A DNA stretch of 64,000 bases from positions 124,001-188,000 of the forward strand of contig JOEL01000006.1 of NCBI GenBank assembly GCA_000720995.1, read 5' to 3'. Below, piece by piece: positions 43,316 through 53,143 of the stretch (its first letter is position 1; each line of letters begins with the position of its first letter). The position numbers were made by a program, and so were the translations under genes. The stretch comes from Streptomyces celluloflavus (GTDB taxonomy: Bacteria > Actinomycetota > Actinomycetes > Streptomycetales > Streptomycetaceae). The notes below the pieces were generated by a model that saw nothing but the letters and a program-made list of their open reading frames with translations, did not search any database and was not told the origin of the DNA.

Positions 43316-43527
43316 GCACGTACCTCCTGTCATGCTCTCGCGGCCACTGATCAGGGCACGAAAACGCCCCGGGGGAACCGGCGGCACGGGCGAGTTGAGA
43401 CGTCAGACTACGCGAGTCCCCAGGGGCGCCGCGTGGCTCACCTCACGATGAGACGCGCATCGCAGGGCTCCGCGTTCCCCCACCGGCCCTCGCCACGCGC
43501 TCTTCGGTCACCTGGATAATCGACCGG

Positions 43528-44721
43528 ATGAACGATCCCGCCTCCACGGCCGCCCCCGGCCGGACCTCACCGCGGCCCGCCGTACGGGCCGCGCTGCGCC
43601 GCGCCGCACCCGCCCTGGCGGTGTACGCGGCGATCCGGCTGCTGGGCCTCGTCGTGCTCGCCATCTGGTCGACGGCGAACGGCAAGGACTGGCACACGCT
43701 GCTCACCGCCCGCTGGGACTCGCTCTGGTACACCCGGGTCGCCGAGCAGGGCTACGGCTACACCGTCCAGTTGGCCAACGGCGACGTCCACTCCAACCTG
43801 GCGTTCTTCCCGCTGCTCCCGTGGCTGGAGCGCGGTCTGTCCGCGATCTCGCCGCTGTCCGCCGCCGACGCCGGGATGGTGGTGGCCTGGCTGACGTCGC
43901 TCGCCGCGGCCTGGGCGCTGTACGCGACCGGCGAGCGGCTGCACTCCCCGCGCGCGGGGGTGGCCCTGGCGGCGCTGTGGGCGGCGCTGCCGGTCGGGAT
44001 CGTGCAGTCGATGGCGTATTCGGAGTCCCTGTTCACCGCCCTCGCGGCCTGGGCCGGGTACTCCGTGCTGACCGGCCGCTGGGTGGCGGCCGGCGTACTG
44101 GCCTCGCTGGCCGGGCTGACCCGGCCGGTGGGCGCCGCGGTCGTCGCCGCCGTCTGGATCACCGCCGCGGTGACCCTGTGGCGGGAGCGGGCCGACGGCG
44201 CCGGGCTGCGCGCGGCCCTCCGGGAGCGGCACCGCGGCCTGATACCGGGCGTCGTGCTCGCACCGCTCGGCTTCTGCGGCTACTTCCTGTGGGTCGCGGC
44301 CCGGCAGGGCAGCCTCACCGGCTATCTGGACGTCCAGGCCGGCTGGCACAACGGCTTCGACGGCGGGATCGCCTTCGGCTCGTTCCTCTGGCACCTGCTG
44401 TCGGGCCCCGCCTTCCCGGCCGGACTCGGACTGCTCATCGGCGTCGCGCTGGTGATCTGGCTGTACGTGCGCGGCGTACGGCAGGGCCAGCCGCTGCCGC
44501 TGGTGGTCTACGGCGGCATCGTCCTGCTGCTCGCGCTGACCGCCAAGGGCTACTTCGGCTCCAAGCCGCGGCTGATGATGCCGGCCTATCCCCTGCTGCT
44601 GCCGCTCGCGGTGGGACTGGCGCGGTGGCGTCCGGTGCGCTCCTGGGCGGTCGTCGGCGCGGTCGCGGTGGGCTCGGCGGTGTACGGGGCGTTCTGGCTG
44701 AACGGTTCGGGCCCTCCGTGA
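43528..44721 (+). CDS. Membrane mannosyltransferase-like protein (PIG-V/GT-C fold)
   Basis: The 397-aa protein has about nine TM segments and the GT-C style first loop LTARWDSLWYTRVAEQGYGY, with acidic residues after TM1. FFPLLPWLERGL and QSMAYSESLFTALAAWAGY are typical of the bacterial PIG-V-related family, which uses polyprenyl-phosphate sugar. Near the end, GSKPRLMMPAYPLLLPLA is also conserved. Sugar and acceptor are unknown. It starts at the ATG at 43528, 212 bp from the divergent MFS gene. Confidence 0.83.
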   Translation: MNDPASTAAPGRTSPRPAVRAALRRAAPALAVYAAIRLLGLVVLAIWSTANGKDWHTLLTARWDSLWYTRVAEQGYGYTVQLANGDVHSNLAFFPLLPWLERGLSAISPLSAADAGMVVAWLTSLAAAWALYATGERLHSPRAGVALAALWAALPVGIVQSMAYSESLFTALAAWAGYSVLTGRWVAAGVLASLAGLTRPVGAAVVAAVWITAAVTLWRERADGAGLRAALRERHRGLIPGVVLAPLGFCGYFLWVAARQGSLTGYLDVQAGWHNGFDGGIAFGSFLWHLLSGPAFPAGLGLLIGVALVIWLYVRGVRQGQPLPLVVYGGIVLLLALTAKGYFGSKPRLMMPAYPLLLPLAVGLARWRPVRSWAVVGAVAVGSAVYGAFWLNGSGPP

Positions 44722-44987
44722 CCGGGAGATTCCCCTCCGTGAGCACCGCGCCCCGGGAAAACGCTCGCGACACCCGTGCGAATCGGAGATAAAATCCGCC
44801 CGCGGAAAAGCAGATAAAGCGCCGACGGCGCAACGCCCGAGCGCTCCGATGGGAATCCAAAACGTTCATAATTCCCTTCCGAATCCGTGTGCCGAAGACA
44901 CGGTTGAGACACATTCCACATCACATCGTCATTACAAAGCTCACAGTTTGACCAAGCACCTACATCACACGCGGTAACGTCGATTGA

Positions 44988-46016
44988 GTGCGTACCGATG
45001 ACAAGCTCGACCAGATGGAGGAGCGCCCGACCGACCGCGCCCGACCACGCATGACCCGGACCCGCCTGTGGCTGTTCGGGGGCACGCTGGCGGTGTACTT
45101 CGCGATCGTCGTCGGAGTGCTGGCCAACACATGGCTGGTCACGTTCGACTGGCAGCTCATGTTCTTCCGGCCGTACAAGCAGTGGCCGGCGATCCACGAG
45201 TTCCTGGACTACTTCGTCGTCCTGGGGCAGCGCGGACCCACCGCGGTGGCGGTGGCGGCCTGGCTGGGCTGGCGCTGCTGGCGGCAGCGCAACCTCCACC
45301 CGCTGCTGGTGCTGGGCGCCTCGCTGCTGCTGCTGAACATGACGGTGGGCGCCGCCAAGCTCGGCATGGGCCGGCTCGGCCCGCACTACGCGACGACGGT
45401 CGGCGCCAACGAGATGTGGCTGGGCGGCGATATATTTCCCTCGGGTCACACCGCGAACGCCGTGGTCACCTGGGGTGTGCTGGCCTATCTGGCCACCACG
45501 CCGCTGCGCCGCCGGACGCTGTCGGTGATCGCCGCGTTGGGCGCGCTCGGCGTCGGCATGACCACCGTCTACCTCGGTACGCACTGGGTCAGCGACGTCC
45601 TGCTCGGCTGGGCCGCCGGTCTGCTGGTACTGCTCGCGCTGCCGTGGCTGGAGCCCGCGATGACCCTGGCGGAGGACCGTCTGATGGGTCTGCTGCTGCG
45701 GCTGTGGCTGCGGCGCCCCGAGTCGCTGCGCGGCCCGCTGCCGGCCGGTCTGCCGGCACCCGTCTCGCGGCAGCGTGTCGCCCCGGACGGCGAGGTGCTC
45801 GTCCGCGAGACCGTCGGCGCCGGTACGGGCGGCCGTGGCGGTACCGCCCGCACCCCGGACGGCCGCCCGCACCACCCGCCCCGGCCGCACACCACCCGTG
45901 CGGAGCGTTCACCTGTCACCCCGGCGGGCAGCCGACGGCCGCCGCACGCGGACCGTGTCCCGCGCGCCACACCGCTGAGCCCGACATCCGGGCGCGGCCG
46001 CAACGGGACCGGCTGA
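44988..46016 (+). CDS. PAP2-family membrane phosphatase, variant motifs
   Basis: The 342-aa protein (GTG at 44988; an ATG at 45015 is possible) has six TM segments and a 90-residue basic, disordered tail. PAP2 motif 2 is intact (DIFPSGHTANAV) and motif 3 keeps the His and Asp (YLGTHWVSDVLLGW). Motif 1 reads KLGMGRLGPH, so the expected RP is GP, and the Arg before motif 3 is Thr. Lipid phosphatase activity may therefore be altered. A/T-rich sequence upstream (44800-44960) probably holds the promoter. Confidence 0.87.
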   Translation: MRTDDKLDQMEERPTDRARPRMTRTRLWLFGGTLAVYFAIVVGVLANTWLVTFDWQLMFFRPYKQWPAIHEFLDYFVVLGQRGPTAVAVAAWLGWRCWRQRNLHPLLVLGASLLLLNMTVGAAKLGMGRLGPHYATTVGANEMWLGGDIFPSGHTANAVVTWGVLAYLATTPLRRRTLSVIAALGALGVGMTTVYLGTHWVSDVLLGWAAGLLVLLALPWLEPAMTLAEDRLMGLLLRLWLRRPESLRGPLPAGLPAPVSRQRVAPDGEVLVRETVGAGTGGRGGTARTPDGRPHHPPRPHTTRAERSPVTPAGSRRPPHADRVPRATPLSPTSGRGRNGTG

Positions 46017-46063
46017 CCGCCCCCTGACCGCGGGGCCGGTACGCACACCCGCTTCCCCGCATC

Positions 46064-46105
46064 GAAGGCCCCGGCCGCTCCCCCTCGGGAGCAGCCGGGG
46101 CCTTC
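46064..46105. terminator. Bidirectional terminator (PAP2 / I78)
   Basis: GAAGGCCCCGGC (46064-46075) pairs with GCCGGGGCCTTC (46094-46105), and GCTCCC/GGGAGC extends it inside. It lies between the converging PAP2 and I78-type genes. Confidence 0.88.
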
Positions 46106-46122
46106 GCCGTACACCGCCGCCG

Positions 46123-46338
46123 TCAGCCCTTCCAGCAGCGGTGCACCCGGCCGTCCCGGACCTCGAAATTGAGCCGGCCACCCAGGTATTCCATGGTGAT
46201 CACCGTGCCCGGTGCCAGCGAGCGGACCGTGCTCCAGCCTCGCGTGCGGGCCCGGTCCTCGGCGTCCTGCCCGGCCAGACCGACGTACACCTCGATGTCG
46301 TCCTCGGGTTCGTTCAGGGGGTGCGGTACGGGTGCCAT
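46123..46338 (-). CDS. I78-family peptidase-inhibitor-like small protein
   Basis: The ATG at 46338 gives 71 aa; a longer frame from 46416 adds 26 residues without family similarity. The core EDDIEVYVGLAGQDAEDRARTRGWSTVRSLAPG, then VITMEYLGGRLNFEVRDGRVHRCWKG, matches inhibitor family I78, relatives of the potato inhibitor I fold. No signal peptide is seen, so an intracellular role is likely. Targets are unknown. Confidence 0.82.
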   Translation of the reverse strand: MAPVPHPLNEPEDDIEVYVGLAGQDAEDRARTRGWSTVRSLAPGTVITMEYLGGRLNFEVRDGRVHRCWKG

Positions 46339-47186
46339 GGCAGCCACCGTAGGCGGCCGCGCCGACGTGCGGAAGTCCCTTCCTTCCCATACGACGATGA
46401 CCTCCCGGTCCGCCATTGGTCACACTTGTGTCACAGCTAAGGCTGCTGCGTTTGCCGGAACTTCGCTCACCCATACGGGCCATCCGATGCCGCAACCGGG
46501 TGGAAAATGAAGTCGGCGGAATTCGGCCTTGATCAAACCTGAAACGAGTTGCCGTCACCCCGGACAGCACCGGATGCCGTTCGGAAAACAATCCGTCGCC
46601 GGCCCGGGATTCCCGTTACCCGAAGTCCTTTATCGGCCGTCCGGTAATTGGCCAACGACACACATCCCACACACATTTTCCGCACATCATCCCCCACAGG
46701 GGCGGACCGGGCGCGGTGGGCAGGACGGTGCGTTCGCCGCCCCGGCGCGCGGCGGACAGCGGGGCCCGTCGAGCGCTTCCGGGGCCCTGGCGGACGGATC
46801 GAGGTACACCGCCGCCCCTGCCGCCGAGGCGCGCGGCGGCACCGTCGCCCGCCGCGCGGAGAGCCTGGGTGGAGGCGCCCCCGGAGACGTACCTGGCGAG
46901 GTCCTTGGCGAGGTCCTGGGCGAGTCTCTCGGCAGGCGGAGTGGCGAGTGCCCAGCGCGGGCCGCGTGGACGCTGTGCGGGCGATCCGGTCCGCGCAGGA
47001 GGTACGCCGGTCTGCGCGGTCCACGTCCCGGGGCGGGGTGGACGCGCCGAGGCGGGGTGGACGCGGCAGCCGAGCCCGCGCGGACCGTCGGTATCCCGGC
47101 GGTCCGGCCTGGCGCTCCGGCCCGCCGCGAGCCTCCCGGCCGTCGCCGACAGCCGCTGGCCCCGGTCTCCGGTCCCCCGCCTGCCG
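46339..47186. other. 850-bp gap without a supported gene
   Basis: The left half (46400-46700) is A/T-rich and suits promoters. The right half is over 75% G+C with short direct repeats (GGCGGGGTGGACGCG twice near 47033-47065 and GGCGAGGTCCT twice near 46895-46920). The long frames there are Arg/Pro-rich shadows. Confidence 0.5.
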
Positions 47187-48227
47187 TCAGCCCGCGGCCG
47201 GCCGGGCCGGGCCCGCGACCCGTATCGCCAGGTCGTTGTCGTACGTGTAGTAAGGGCCGACCGTGAACTCGCCCGCCGCGGCCGGCACCGGCAGCGCCGG
47301 GTAGCTGACGGCCCGCTTCTTGTCCGGGAGGTCGTCCAGGAGACGGGCGATGCGGACCGGACGCGCACCCTCGGCGGGCCGCAGCCACAGGTCCCACGGC
47401 TCGTCGCCGCCCGCCCAGCGGGCGGCCAGCTCCTCGTACGGCAGGGTGAAGGTGAAGTCCCGGCCCTCGACGGTCAGCGGGACGGTGACGGTGGCCGGAC
47501 CGGCGCCACCGGGCGCGCCGTCCGCCGCCGGGGTACGCCGCGCGCGGGCCTCGGCCCGCGCCCCGGCGGCCGGGGCGGCGCCGTACAGCCGGCCGGAGAC
47601 CGTCAGGCCCTCGGGCGCCACCAGGATGTCGCCGGCCTCGGCATGCGGGCCGCGCAGCCAGCTGCGCAGCGCGAGATTGCCGAACCTGGTCGCGTACGGG
47701 ATGCGCACGCCGAGCCGGCCGATGCCCGCCAGCGGTCGGCGGCCCACCAGTGGCCGCAGGTCGTTGACGCCCGGCAGCAGGCGCCGCGGCTCGCGGCCGT
47801 CGCCCAGGTCCGCGTAGGCGTGCCAGCGGCCCTCGGCGAGCGCGACGGTGCTGGGCAGTACGGCGCGCAGCCGGCCCGAGCCGTTCGGCCCGAGGGGCAG
47901 CCGCACCTCGTCGGCCGCGCCCTCATCGCCGCGCAACCGCAGCACCAGCGCCGCGCTCCAGGTGGTGTCGGCGTCCTGAGGCGCGGTCAGATCGAAGGTG
48001 AGGCCGCCCGCGGAGTCCGCGATGCAGTCGGCCCGCAGCTCCCCCGCCACCGGCGCTTCGCGCCCTTCCCGGCCGGCCGCCGGTCCGCCGCCCGTGAGCC
48101 CCGGCCCTGCGCCCTCCGGCCCGGTGTCCTCCGGCCCGGTGTCCTCCGGAACGTCCGGCCCCGGGCCGCTGCCCCCGGGCTCGTCGGCCTCGGCTCCGGC
48201 CGCGGGCAGCCACGTCGACGCGTTCAT
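47187..48227 (-). CDS. Conserved hypothetical protein, probable cell-surface carbohydrate context
   Basis: The 346-aa protein has an acidic, Pro/Gly-rich N-terminal third and then beta-rich sequence in two similar parts: GLTFDLTAPQDADTTWSAALVLRLRG... and TVTVPLTVEGRDFTFTLPYEELAARW, ending FTVGPYYTYDNDLAIRVAG. I do not recognise a catalytic motif. The ATG overlaps the stop of a glycosyltransferase remnant (ATGA), so in relatives the pair is probably a glycosyltransferase with this partner. Function unknown. Confidence 0.75.
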   Translation of the reverse strand: MNASTWLPAAGAEADEPGGSGPGPDVPEDTGPEDTGPEGAGPGLTGGGPAAGREGREAPVAGELRADCIADSAGGLTFDLTAPQDADTTWSAALVLRLRGDEGAADEVRLPLGPNGSGRLRAVLPSTVALAEGRWHAYADLGDGREPRRLLPGVNDLRPLVGRRPLAGIGRLGVRIPYATRFGNLALRSWLRGPHAEAGDILVAPEGLTVSGRLYGAAPAAGARAEARARRTPAADGAPGGAGPATVTVPLTVEGRDFTFTLPYEELAARWAGGDEPWDLWLRPAEGARPVRIARLLDDLPDKKRAVSYPALPVPAAAGEFTVGPYYTYDNDLAIRVAGPARPAAG

Positions 48228-48541
48228 CCCGTCCGCACCTCTCTCACCACGGCACCCGCCGCGTCCTCGGTGGCGTATGCGCCGCTCGACAGTGCGCCCC
48301 GGGCGCACCACGGGGCACCGCCCCACCGGTGGCCGGGCGCCGGGGCTGCGCCGCCGCGGGCGGGGCCGCTCTCCCGGAGGTCCGGGAGCCGCCGCGGGCC
48401 GGGGACCGGCGCGGCGCGGTGGCGCCGTACGGGGACGGTCCCGGCGCCGTGCCGCGCGGCCCCGGTACGGGCCGGGGTGCGGGCCGTCCGGAGCTCTTCC
48501 CCGACGCCGTGGGCGTGGTGAATCAGGAGTGAGAGGTGCAT
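48224..48541 (-). pseudogene. Truncated glycosyltransferase remnant
   Basis: The frame opens MHLSLLIHHAHGVGEELRTA, close to the GT4 N-terminus (LLIHNAYGVGGTIRTT type) in streptomycetes, then degrades into Pro/Arg/Gly-rich sequence. It ends EDAAGAVVREVRTG with a TGA overlapping the next ATG. At 105 aa it is about a quarter of a GT4 enzyme, so an internal deletion with retained coupling is likely. The GGT sugar/phosphate loop is replaced by GEEL, so activity is not expected. Confidence 0.5.
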
Positions 48542-48763
48542 CCCGTCCGTCCTGTGTCCCTGCTCTTCCGGTCGTGCCTGGCCGTCCCGTCCCCGCGGCT
48601 CGCCACCGGCCCTCGGTGACGTCACGCGTCCAACTACTGAACGTCAGGACCGCGCGCGAGGGTTCCGAGTTGAGGGCTTTCGCCAAGTTGTGCCGCGAAA
48701 GTTAGGGCATCGGTAGGCGGGCTGGGCAACCACACGGCCGCGCGATGCGTCCGGCCGTCGGCC

Positions 48764-49351
<588 letters not shown>

Positions 49352-49630
49352 TCACGTTAGGCAGCCGTACGGCGCGGACCGGCGGCGCCGCGCGCGGGGT
49401 GCGGCCGGCCCACCCGGTCCGGTGTACGCGGCACCGCCACCTGCGCCAGGTATTGCGCGCAAATTGACGGTGCGTGACCGGTTTCGGGACGCCTTTTCAC
49501 CGATTCCCCCTGGGCGCCGAATGGTTCGATTCCGTTCCCGTCCACGCGTGACCCCTGCCCGAGCTCGCCCGTTGTTGTTCTACGAGCCGGGAGACCGCCC
49601 GGCCGCCGCTCAGAAAACGAGGAGCCACCC

Positions 49631-50428
49631 GTGCCGCGCATGCTCGACGTCAGTGACGACGTTCGCGCCGAGATCGGCGATGAAGAGGCCGACCGACTGC
49701 TGGCCGGTAACGGCGCCCCCGGCAGCTACGACTGCACCTCCTGCCGCACCCCGGGCGACAGTGAGCAGGAGCGCACCAGCACCGTCCTGTTCGTGGGCGA
49801 GGAGACCGCGGTGCTCGCGTTCGCGCACGCGACGTGCATTCCCTCGCAGGTCGTCCCGGTGTCGGAGGAGCAGCTCCAGGGAGCCGTGCGCTCCATCACC
49901 GGCGAGGACACCGCCGGTGCGGCGCCCGCACCGAGCACACCGATCCCCACCGGCGACCGCCAGGCGACCCTCGGCATCACCTGCGGCCTGGTGCTCATCG
50001 AGAGCGAGCTGCGCCCCGCGCTGGTCGTCGAGCCCAACGGCCCGATCGCCCGCCCCGGTTCGGTGAGCCTGGACGACGACTTCCTTCCCCTCCTCCTGGA
50101 GCAGGGCTTCCACGCGGTGAAGGACATGAACGAACTGCCCGTCCTGAATCCGGGCTGGTCCGCACTGCTGGCCATGGGCAAGCTGCACGCCGTCCTGCAG
50201 CCGGGCTCGGCCGGCAGCCAGTCCGCGTGGTGGCAGGCCCATCAGCCGCTGGCCGTCTCCGACGGCTGGCGCGCCGCCGCGAACAAGGCGCAGAGCGTGC
50301 TGATGTACGCCGCGCCGGCGGGCACCATCGGGCACCAGCCGCGGGAGGACCTGATGCGGCAGGCGCTGGAGCAGGCGGCCGCGCAGGGCGTCCTGGTCGC
50401 CGCGATGATGCCGCTGGCCGGCACCTGA
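49631..50428 (+). CDS. Conserved streptomycete hypothetical protein
   Basis: The GTG at 49631 is 6 bases after GAGGAG and gives 265 aa. A CxxC (DCTSCRTP) near residue 34 could bind metal. The middle is DRQATLGITCGLVLIESELRPALVVEPNGPIARPGS, and the end (QGVLVAAMMPLAGT) follows a helical segment. No signal peptide or known catalytic motif was found. I do not recognise a function. Confidence 0.8.
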   Translation: MPRMLDVSDDVRAEIGDEEADRLLAGNGAPGSYDCTSCRTPGDSEQERTSTVLFVGEETAVLAFAHATCIPSQVVPVSEEQLQGAVRSITGEDTAGAAPAPSTPIPTGDRQATLGITCGLVLIESELRPALVVEPNGPIARPGSVSLDDDFLPLLLEQGFHAVKDMNELPVLNPGWSALLAMGKLHAVLQPGSAGSQSAWWQAHQPLAVSDGWRAAANKAQSVLMYAAPAGTIGHQPREDLMRQALEQAAAQGVLVAAMMPLAGT

Positions 50429-50459
50429 CCGGTCCGGCGCACCGCCGGACCGGCACACC

Positions 50460-50507
50460 GCACGCGGGGGCAGCACCGCCTGATACGGCGGTCCTGCCCC
50501 CGCGTGC
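50460..50507 (+). terminator. Long stem-loop terminator
   Basis: GCACGCGGGGGCAG (50460-50473) pairs with CTGCCCCCGCGTGC (50494-50507), and ACCGCC/GGCGGT forms an inner stem. It lies 32 bp after the hypothetical gene. Confidence 0.88.
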
Positions 50508-50617
50508 ATCCATTTCCGCCCGAAAAGCCGCATCCCGACGGCATCGGGATCGTTTGCACATACGTGCACACATACGACGCTTCTTCGCGTGCCCCGTACC
50601 CTCCCCCGATTCCCGGT

Positions 50618-50902
50618 ATGCGCCCGCCGCATGATCCGGGAGCGCACACCGGCCTCGGTTCGGCGACGCCGATCTACGACGCGCTGTACGCCGAGTACCG
50701 CCGCTCCTTCCGGGCGCTGCCCGGGGACCGTACGGACGAGCCACCGGGCCCGGAGCTGCTCGGCGGTCACCGGGACTGGGCCCGGACGACGGCGTCGTCC
50801 GGCCACTGGGAGGTCGTGGCCCGGCAGCCGTACCCCTTCCGGGGCCATGTCCCGGCGGCACTGCCGCCGGGGCCGCGCGACTCCCGGCTGCACGGGCGCT
50901 GA
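50618..50902 (+). CDS. Small conserved streptomycete protein
   Basis: The 94-aa protein from the ATG at 50618 carries GLGSATPIYDALYAEYRRSFRALPGDR, a stretch familiar from short streptomycete proteins of unknown role. A longer frame from 50504 exists but crosses the A/T-richer promoter area with no protein-like content. It converges on der. Confidence 0.65.
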   Translation: MRPPHDPGAHTGLGSATPIYDALYAEYRRSFRALPGDRTDEPPGPELLGGHRDWARTTASSGHWEVVARQPYPFRGHVPAALPPGPRDSRLHGR

Positions 50903-50929
50903 ACGCCCGCCGCGGCCGGGCCGCCGCCG

Positions 50930-52390
50930 CTACTTCTTCCGGCCGCGCTTCTCGCGCACCCGCACGGAGAGGTGGATCGGCGTCCCCTCGAAGCCGAACT
51001 CCTCGCGCAGCCGGCGCTCGATGAAGCGTCGGTAGCCGGCCTCCAGGAACCCCGAGGCGAAGAGCACGAAGCGCGGCGGCTTCGTGCCGGCCTGGGTGCC
51101 GAAGAGGATGCGGGGCTGCTTGCCGCCGCGGATCGGGTGCGGGTGGGAGGCGACGATCTCGCCGAGGAAGGCGTTCAGCCGACCGGTCGGGATACGGGTC
51201 TCCCACCCGGCAAGCGCGGTCTCGATCGCCGGGACCAGCTTCTCCATGTGCCGTCCGGTGCGCGCGGAGACGTTCACCCGCATCGCCCACGGGATCTGCA
51301 CGAGGTCGCGCTCGATCTCCCGCTCCAGGTAGAAGCGGCGCTCCTCGTCGAGGTTGTCCCACTTGTTGTACGCGATGACCAGGGCGCGCCCGGCCTCCAC
51401 GGCCATCGTGATGATCCGCTGGTCCTGGACGCTGATGGAATCGCTGGCGTCGATCAGGACGACCGCGACCTCGGCCTTCTCCACGGCCGCCGCGGTGCGC
51501 AGCGAGGCGTAGTAGTCGGCGCCCTCCTGGAGGTGGACCCGGCGGCGGATACCGGCGGTGTCCACGAACTTCCAGGTCTTGCCGCCGAGTTCGATCAGCT
51601 CGTCGACCGGGTCGCGGGTGGTGCCGGCCATCTCGTTGACGACCACCCGCTCCTCGCCCGCGACCTTGTTGAGCAGCGACGACTTGCCGACGTTCGGACG
51701 GCCGATCAGCGCGATCCGGCGGGGGCCGCCGAGTGCGGCGCCGAAGGTCTGCGCGGGCGCCTCGGGCAGCGCCTCCAGGACGGCGTCCAGCATGTCGCCG
51801 GTACCGCGGCCGTGCAGCGCCGAGACCGGGTGCGGCTCGCCGAGGCCCAGCGACCACAGCGCGGTGGCGTCGGCCTCACCGGACAGGCCGTCGACCTTGT
51901 TGGCGACCAGGACGACGGGCTTGCCGGAGCGGCGCAGCAGCTTGACGACGGCCTCGTCGGTGTCGGTGGCGCCGACCTTGGAGTCCACGACGAAGACGAC
52001 CGCGTCCGCGGCCTCGATGGCGAATTCGGCCTGGAGGGCGACGGACGCGTCGATGCCGAGGACGTCCTGCTCCCAGCCGCCGGTGTCCACGACCTTGAAA
52101 CGGCGGCCGTTCCAGTCGGCCTCGTAGGTGACGCGGTCGCGGGTGACGCCCGGCTTGTCCTCGACGACGGCCTCACGGCGGCCGATGATGCGGTTCACCA
52201 GGGTCGACTTGCCGACGTTGGGGCGGCCGACGACGGCGAGGACGGGCAGCGGTCCGTGCCCCGCCGCGGCGATGTCGCCCTCGACCTCCTCGGGGTCGAA
52301 GCCTTCCTCCGCGGCGAGCTGCATGAACTCCGCGTACTCGGCGTCGCCAAGCGCACCGTGCTCGTCGCCGGTGTGGATCTGGTCGTTCAT
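50930..52390 (-). CDS. der: Ribosome-assembly GTPase Der (EngA)
   Basis: The 486-aa protein has an N-terminal extension of about 45 acidic residues, then two GTPase domains, each with GRPNVGKS(T/S), DTGGWE or DTAGIRRR, and NKVD/NKWD. A C-terminal KH-like domain ([11 protein letters not shown]-like [29 protein letters not shown]) completes the double-Era layout. It acts in 50S maturation. It heads the conserved der-plsC-cmk-tyrA block but is separated from plsC by about 95 bp. Confidence 0.95.
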   Translation of the reverse strand: MNDQIHTGDEHGALGDAEYAEFMQLAAEEGFDPEEVEGDIAAAGHGPLPVLAVVGRPNVGKSTLVNRIIGRREAVVEDKPGVTRDRVTYEADWNGRRFKVVDTGGWEQDVLGIDASVALQAEFAIEAADAVVFVVDSKVGATDTDEAVVKLLRRSGKPVVLVANKVDGLSGEADATALWSLGLGEPHPVSALHGRGTGDMLDAVLEALPEAPAQTFGAALGGPRRIALIGRPNVGKSSLLNKVAGEERVVVNEMAGTTRDPVDELIELGGKTWKFVDTAGIRRRVHLQEGADYYASLRTAAAVEKAEVAVVLIDASDSISVQDQRIITMAVEAGRALVIAYNKWDNLDEERRFYLEREIERDLVQIPWAMRVNVSARTGRHMEKLVPAIETALAGWETRIPTGRLNAFLGEIVASHPHPIRGGKQPRILFGTQAGTKPPRFVLFASGFLEAGYRRFIERRLREEFGFEGTPIHLSVRVREKRGRKK

Positions 52391-52486
52391 GAAGTCCGTT
52401 CCTCGCCCTACTGAAATATGCGGCTGGCGCCGCGTGGCTTCGTCATCGGTGGACCGCCCGCAGGCGGCCCACTACTCAAGTGTCGG

Positions 52487-53143
52487 TCAGCGCCCGGTCA
52501 GGCGCCTGGCCGCCGCCAGGTGGGCGGTCAGCCGCTCCTGGATCCGCACGGTCGCCTCGTCCAGCGCCTTGCGGGTGCGCCGCCCACTGCCGTCGCCCGC
52601 CTCGAAGCCGTCACCGAAGACGACGTCGACGCGGCCGCGCAGTGGCGGCACGGCCGGGGTGAGCCGGCTCTTGCGGTCCGTACTGCCGAGCACCGCGACC
52701 GGGACGACCGGGGCCCCGGAACGCACCGCGAAGTAGGCGAGGCCGGCCCGCAGGGACGCGAAATCCCCCTCGCCGCGCGTGCCTTCCGGGAAGATGCCCA
52801 GCACTCCGCCGGCCTCCAGCACCCCGAGTGCGTCGGTGATCGCTTTGCGGTCGGTGGTGTCGCGGTCCACCTTCAGCTGCCCGATGCCGCGCAGGAACGG
52901 GTCCAGCGGGCCGACGAAGGCTTCCTTCTTGATCAGGAAGTGCACCGGCCGCGGCGCGGTGCCCATCAGCATCGGGCCGTCGAGGGCGTGCGCGTGATTG
53001 ACCGCGAGGATCACGGGGCCCGCGGACGGTACCCGCCAGGCGCCCAGCACCCGGGGCTTCCAGAGCCCGTACATCAGGCCGATGCCGATCCGGCGGCCGA
53101 CCGCGGCGCCCGCCGGGCTCGGTGCCGTGCCGCGTCCGGTCAC
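52487..53143 (-). CDS. 1-acyl-glycerol-3-phosphate acyltransferase-like (PlsC family)
   Basis: The GTG at 53143 overlaps the cmk stop (GTGA) and gives 218 aa. The acyltransferase motifs are NHAHALDGPML (HxxxxD form), FLIKKEAF, IGQLKVDRDTTDRKA and FPEGTRGEG. It acts in phospholipid synthesis at the membrane. The cmk-plsC pairing is standard in actinobacteria. A Pro/Arg-rich C-terminal helix follows. Confidence 0.9.
   Translation of the reverse strand: MTGRGTAPSPAGAAVGRRIGIGLMYGLWKPRVLGAWRVPSAGPVILAVNHAHALDGPMLMGTAPRPVHFLIKKEAFVGPLDPFLRGIGQLKVDRDTTDRKAITDALGVLEAGGVLGIFPEGTRGEGDFASLRAGLAYFAVRSGAPVVPVAVLGSTDRKSRLTPAVPPLRGRVDVVFGDGFEAGDGSGRRTRKALDEATVRIQERLTAHLAAARRLTGR

Noticed and set aside
46339-46416. 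Longer start of the I78-type gene at 46416
   Set aside because: The added 26 residues do not match the family and no ribosome site precedes them.
46533-47266. Several overlapping long frames in the 46.5-47.2 kb gap
   Set aside because: Arg/Pro-rich on both strands with no ribosome sites; typical G+C shadows.
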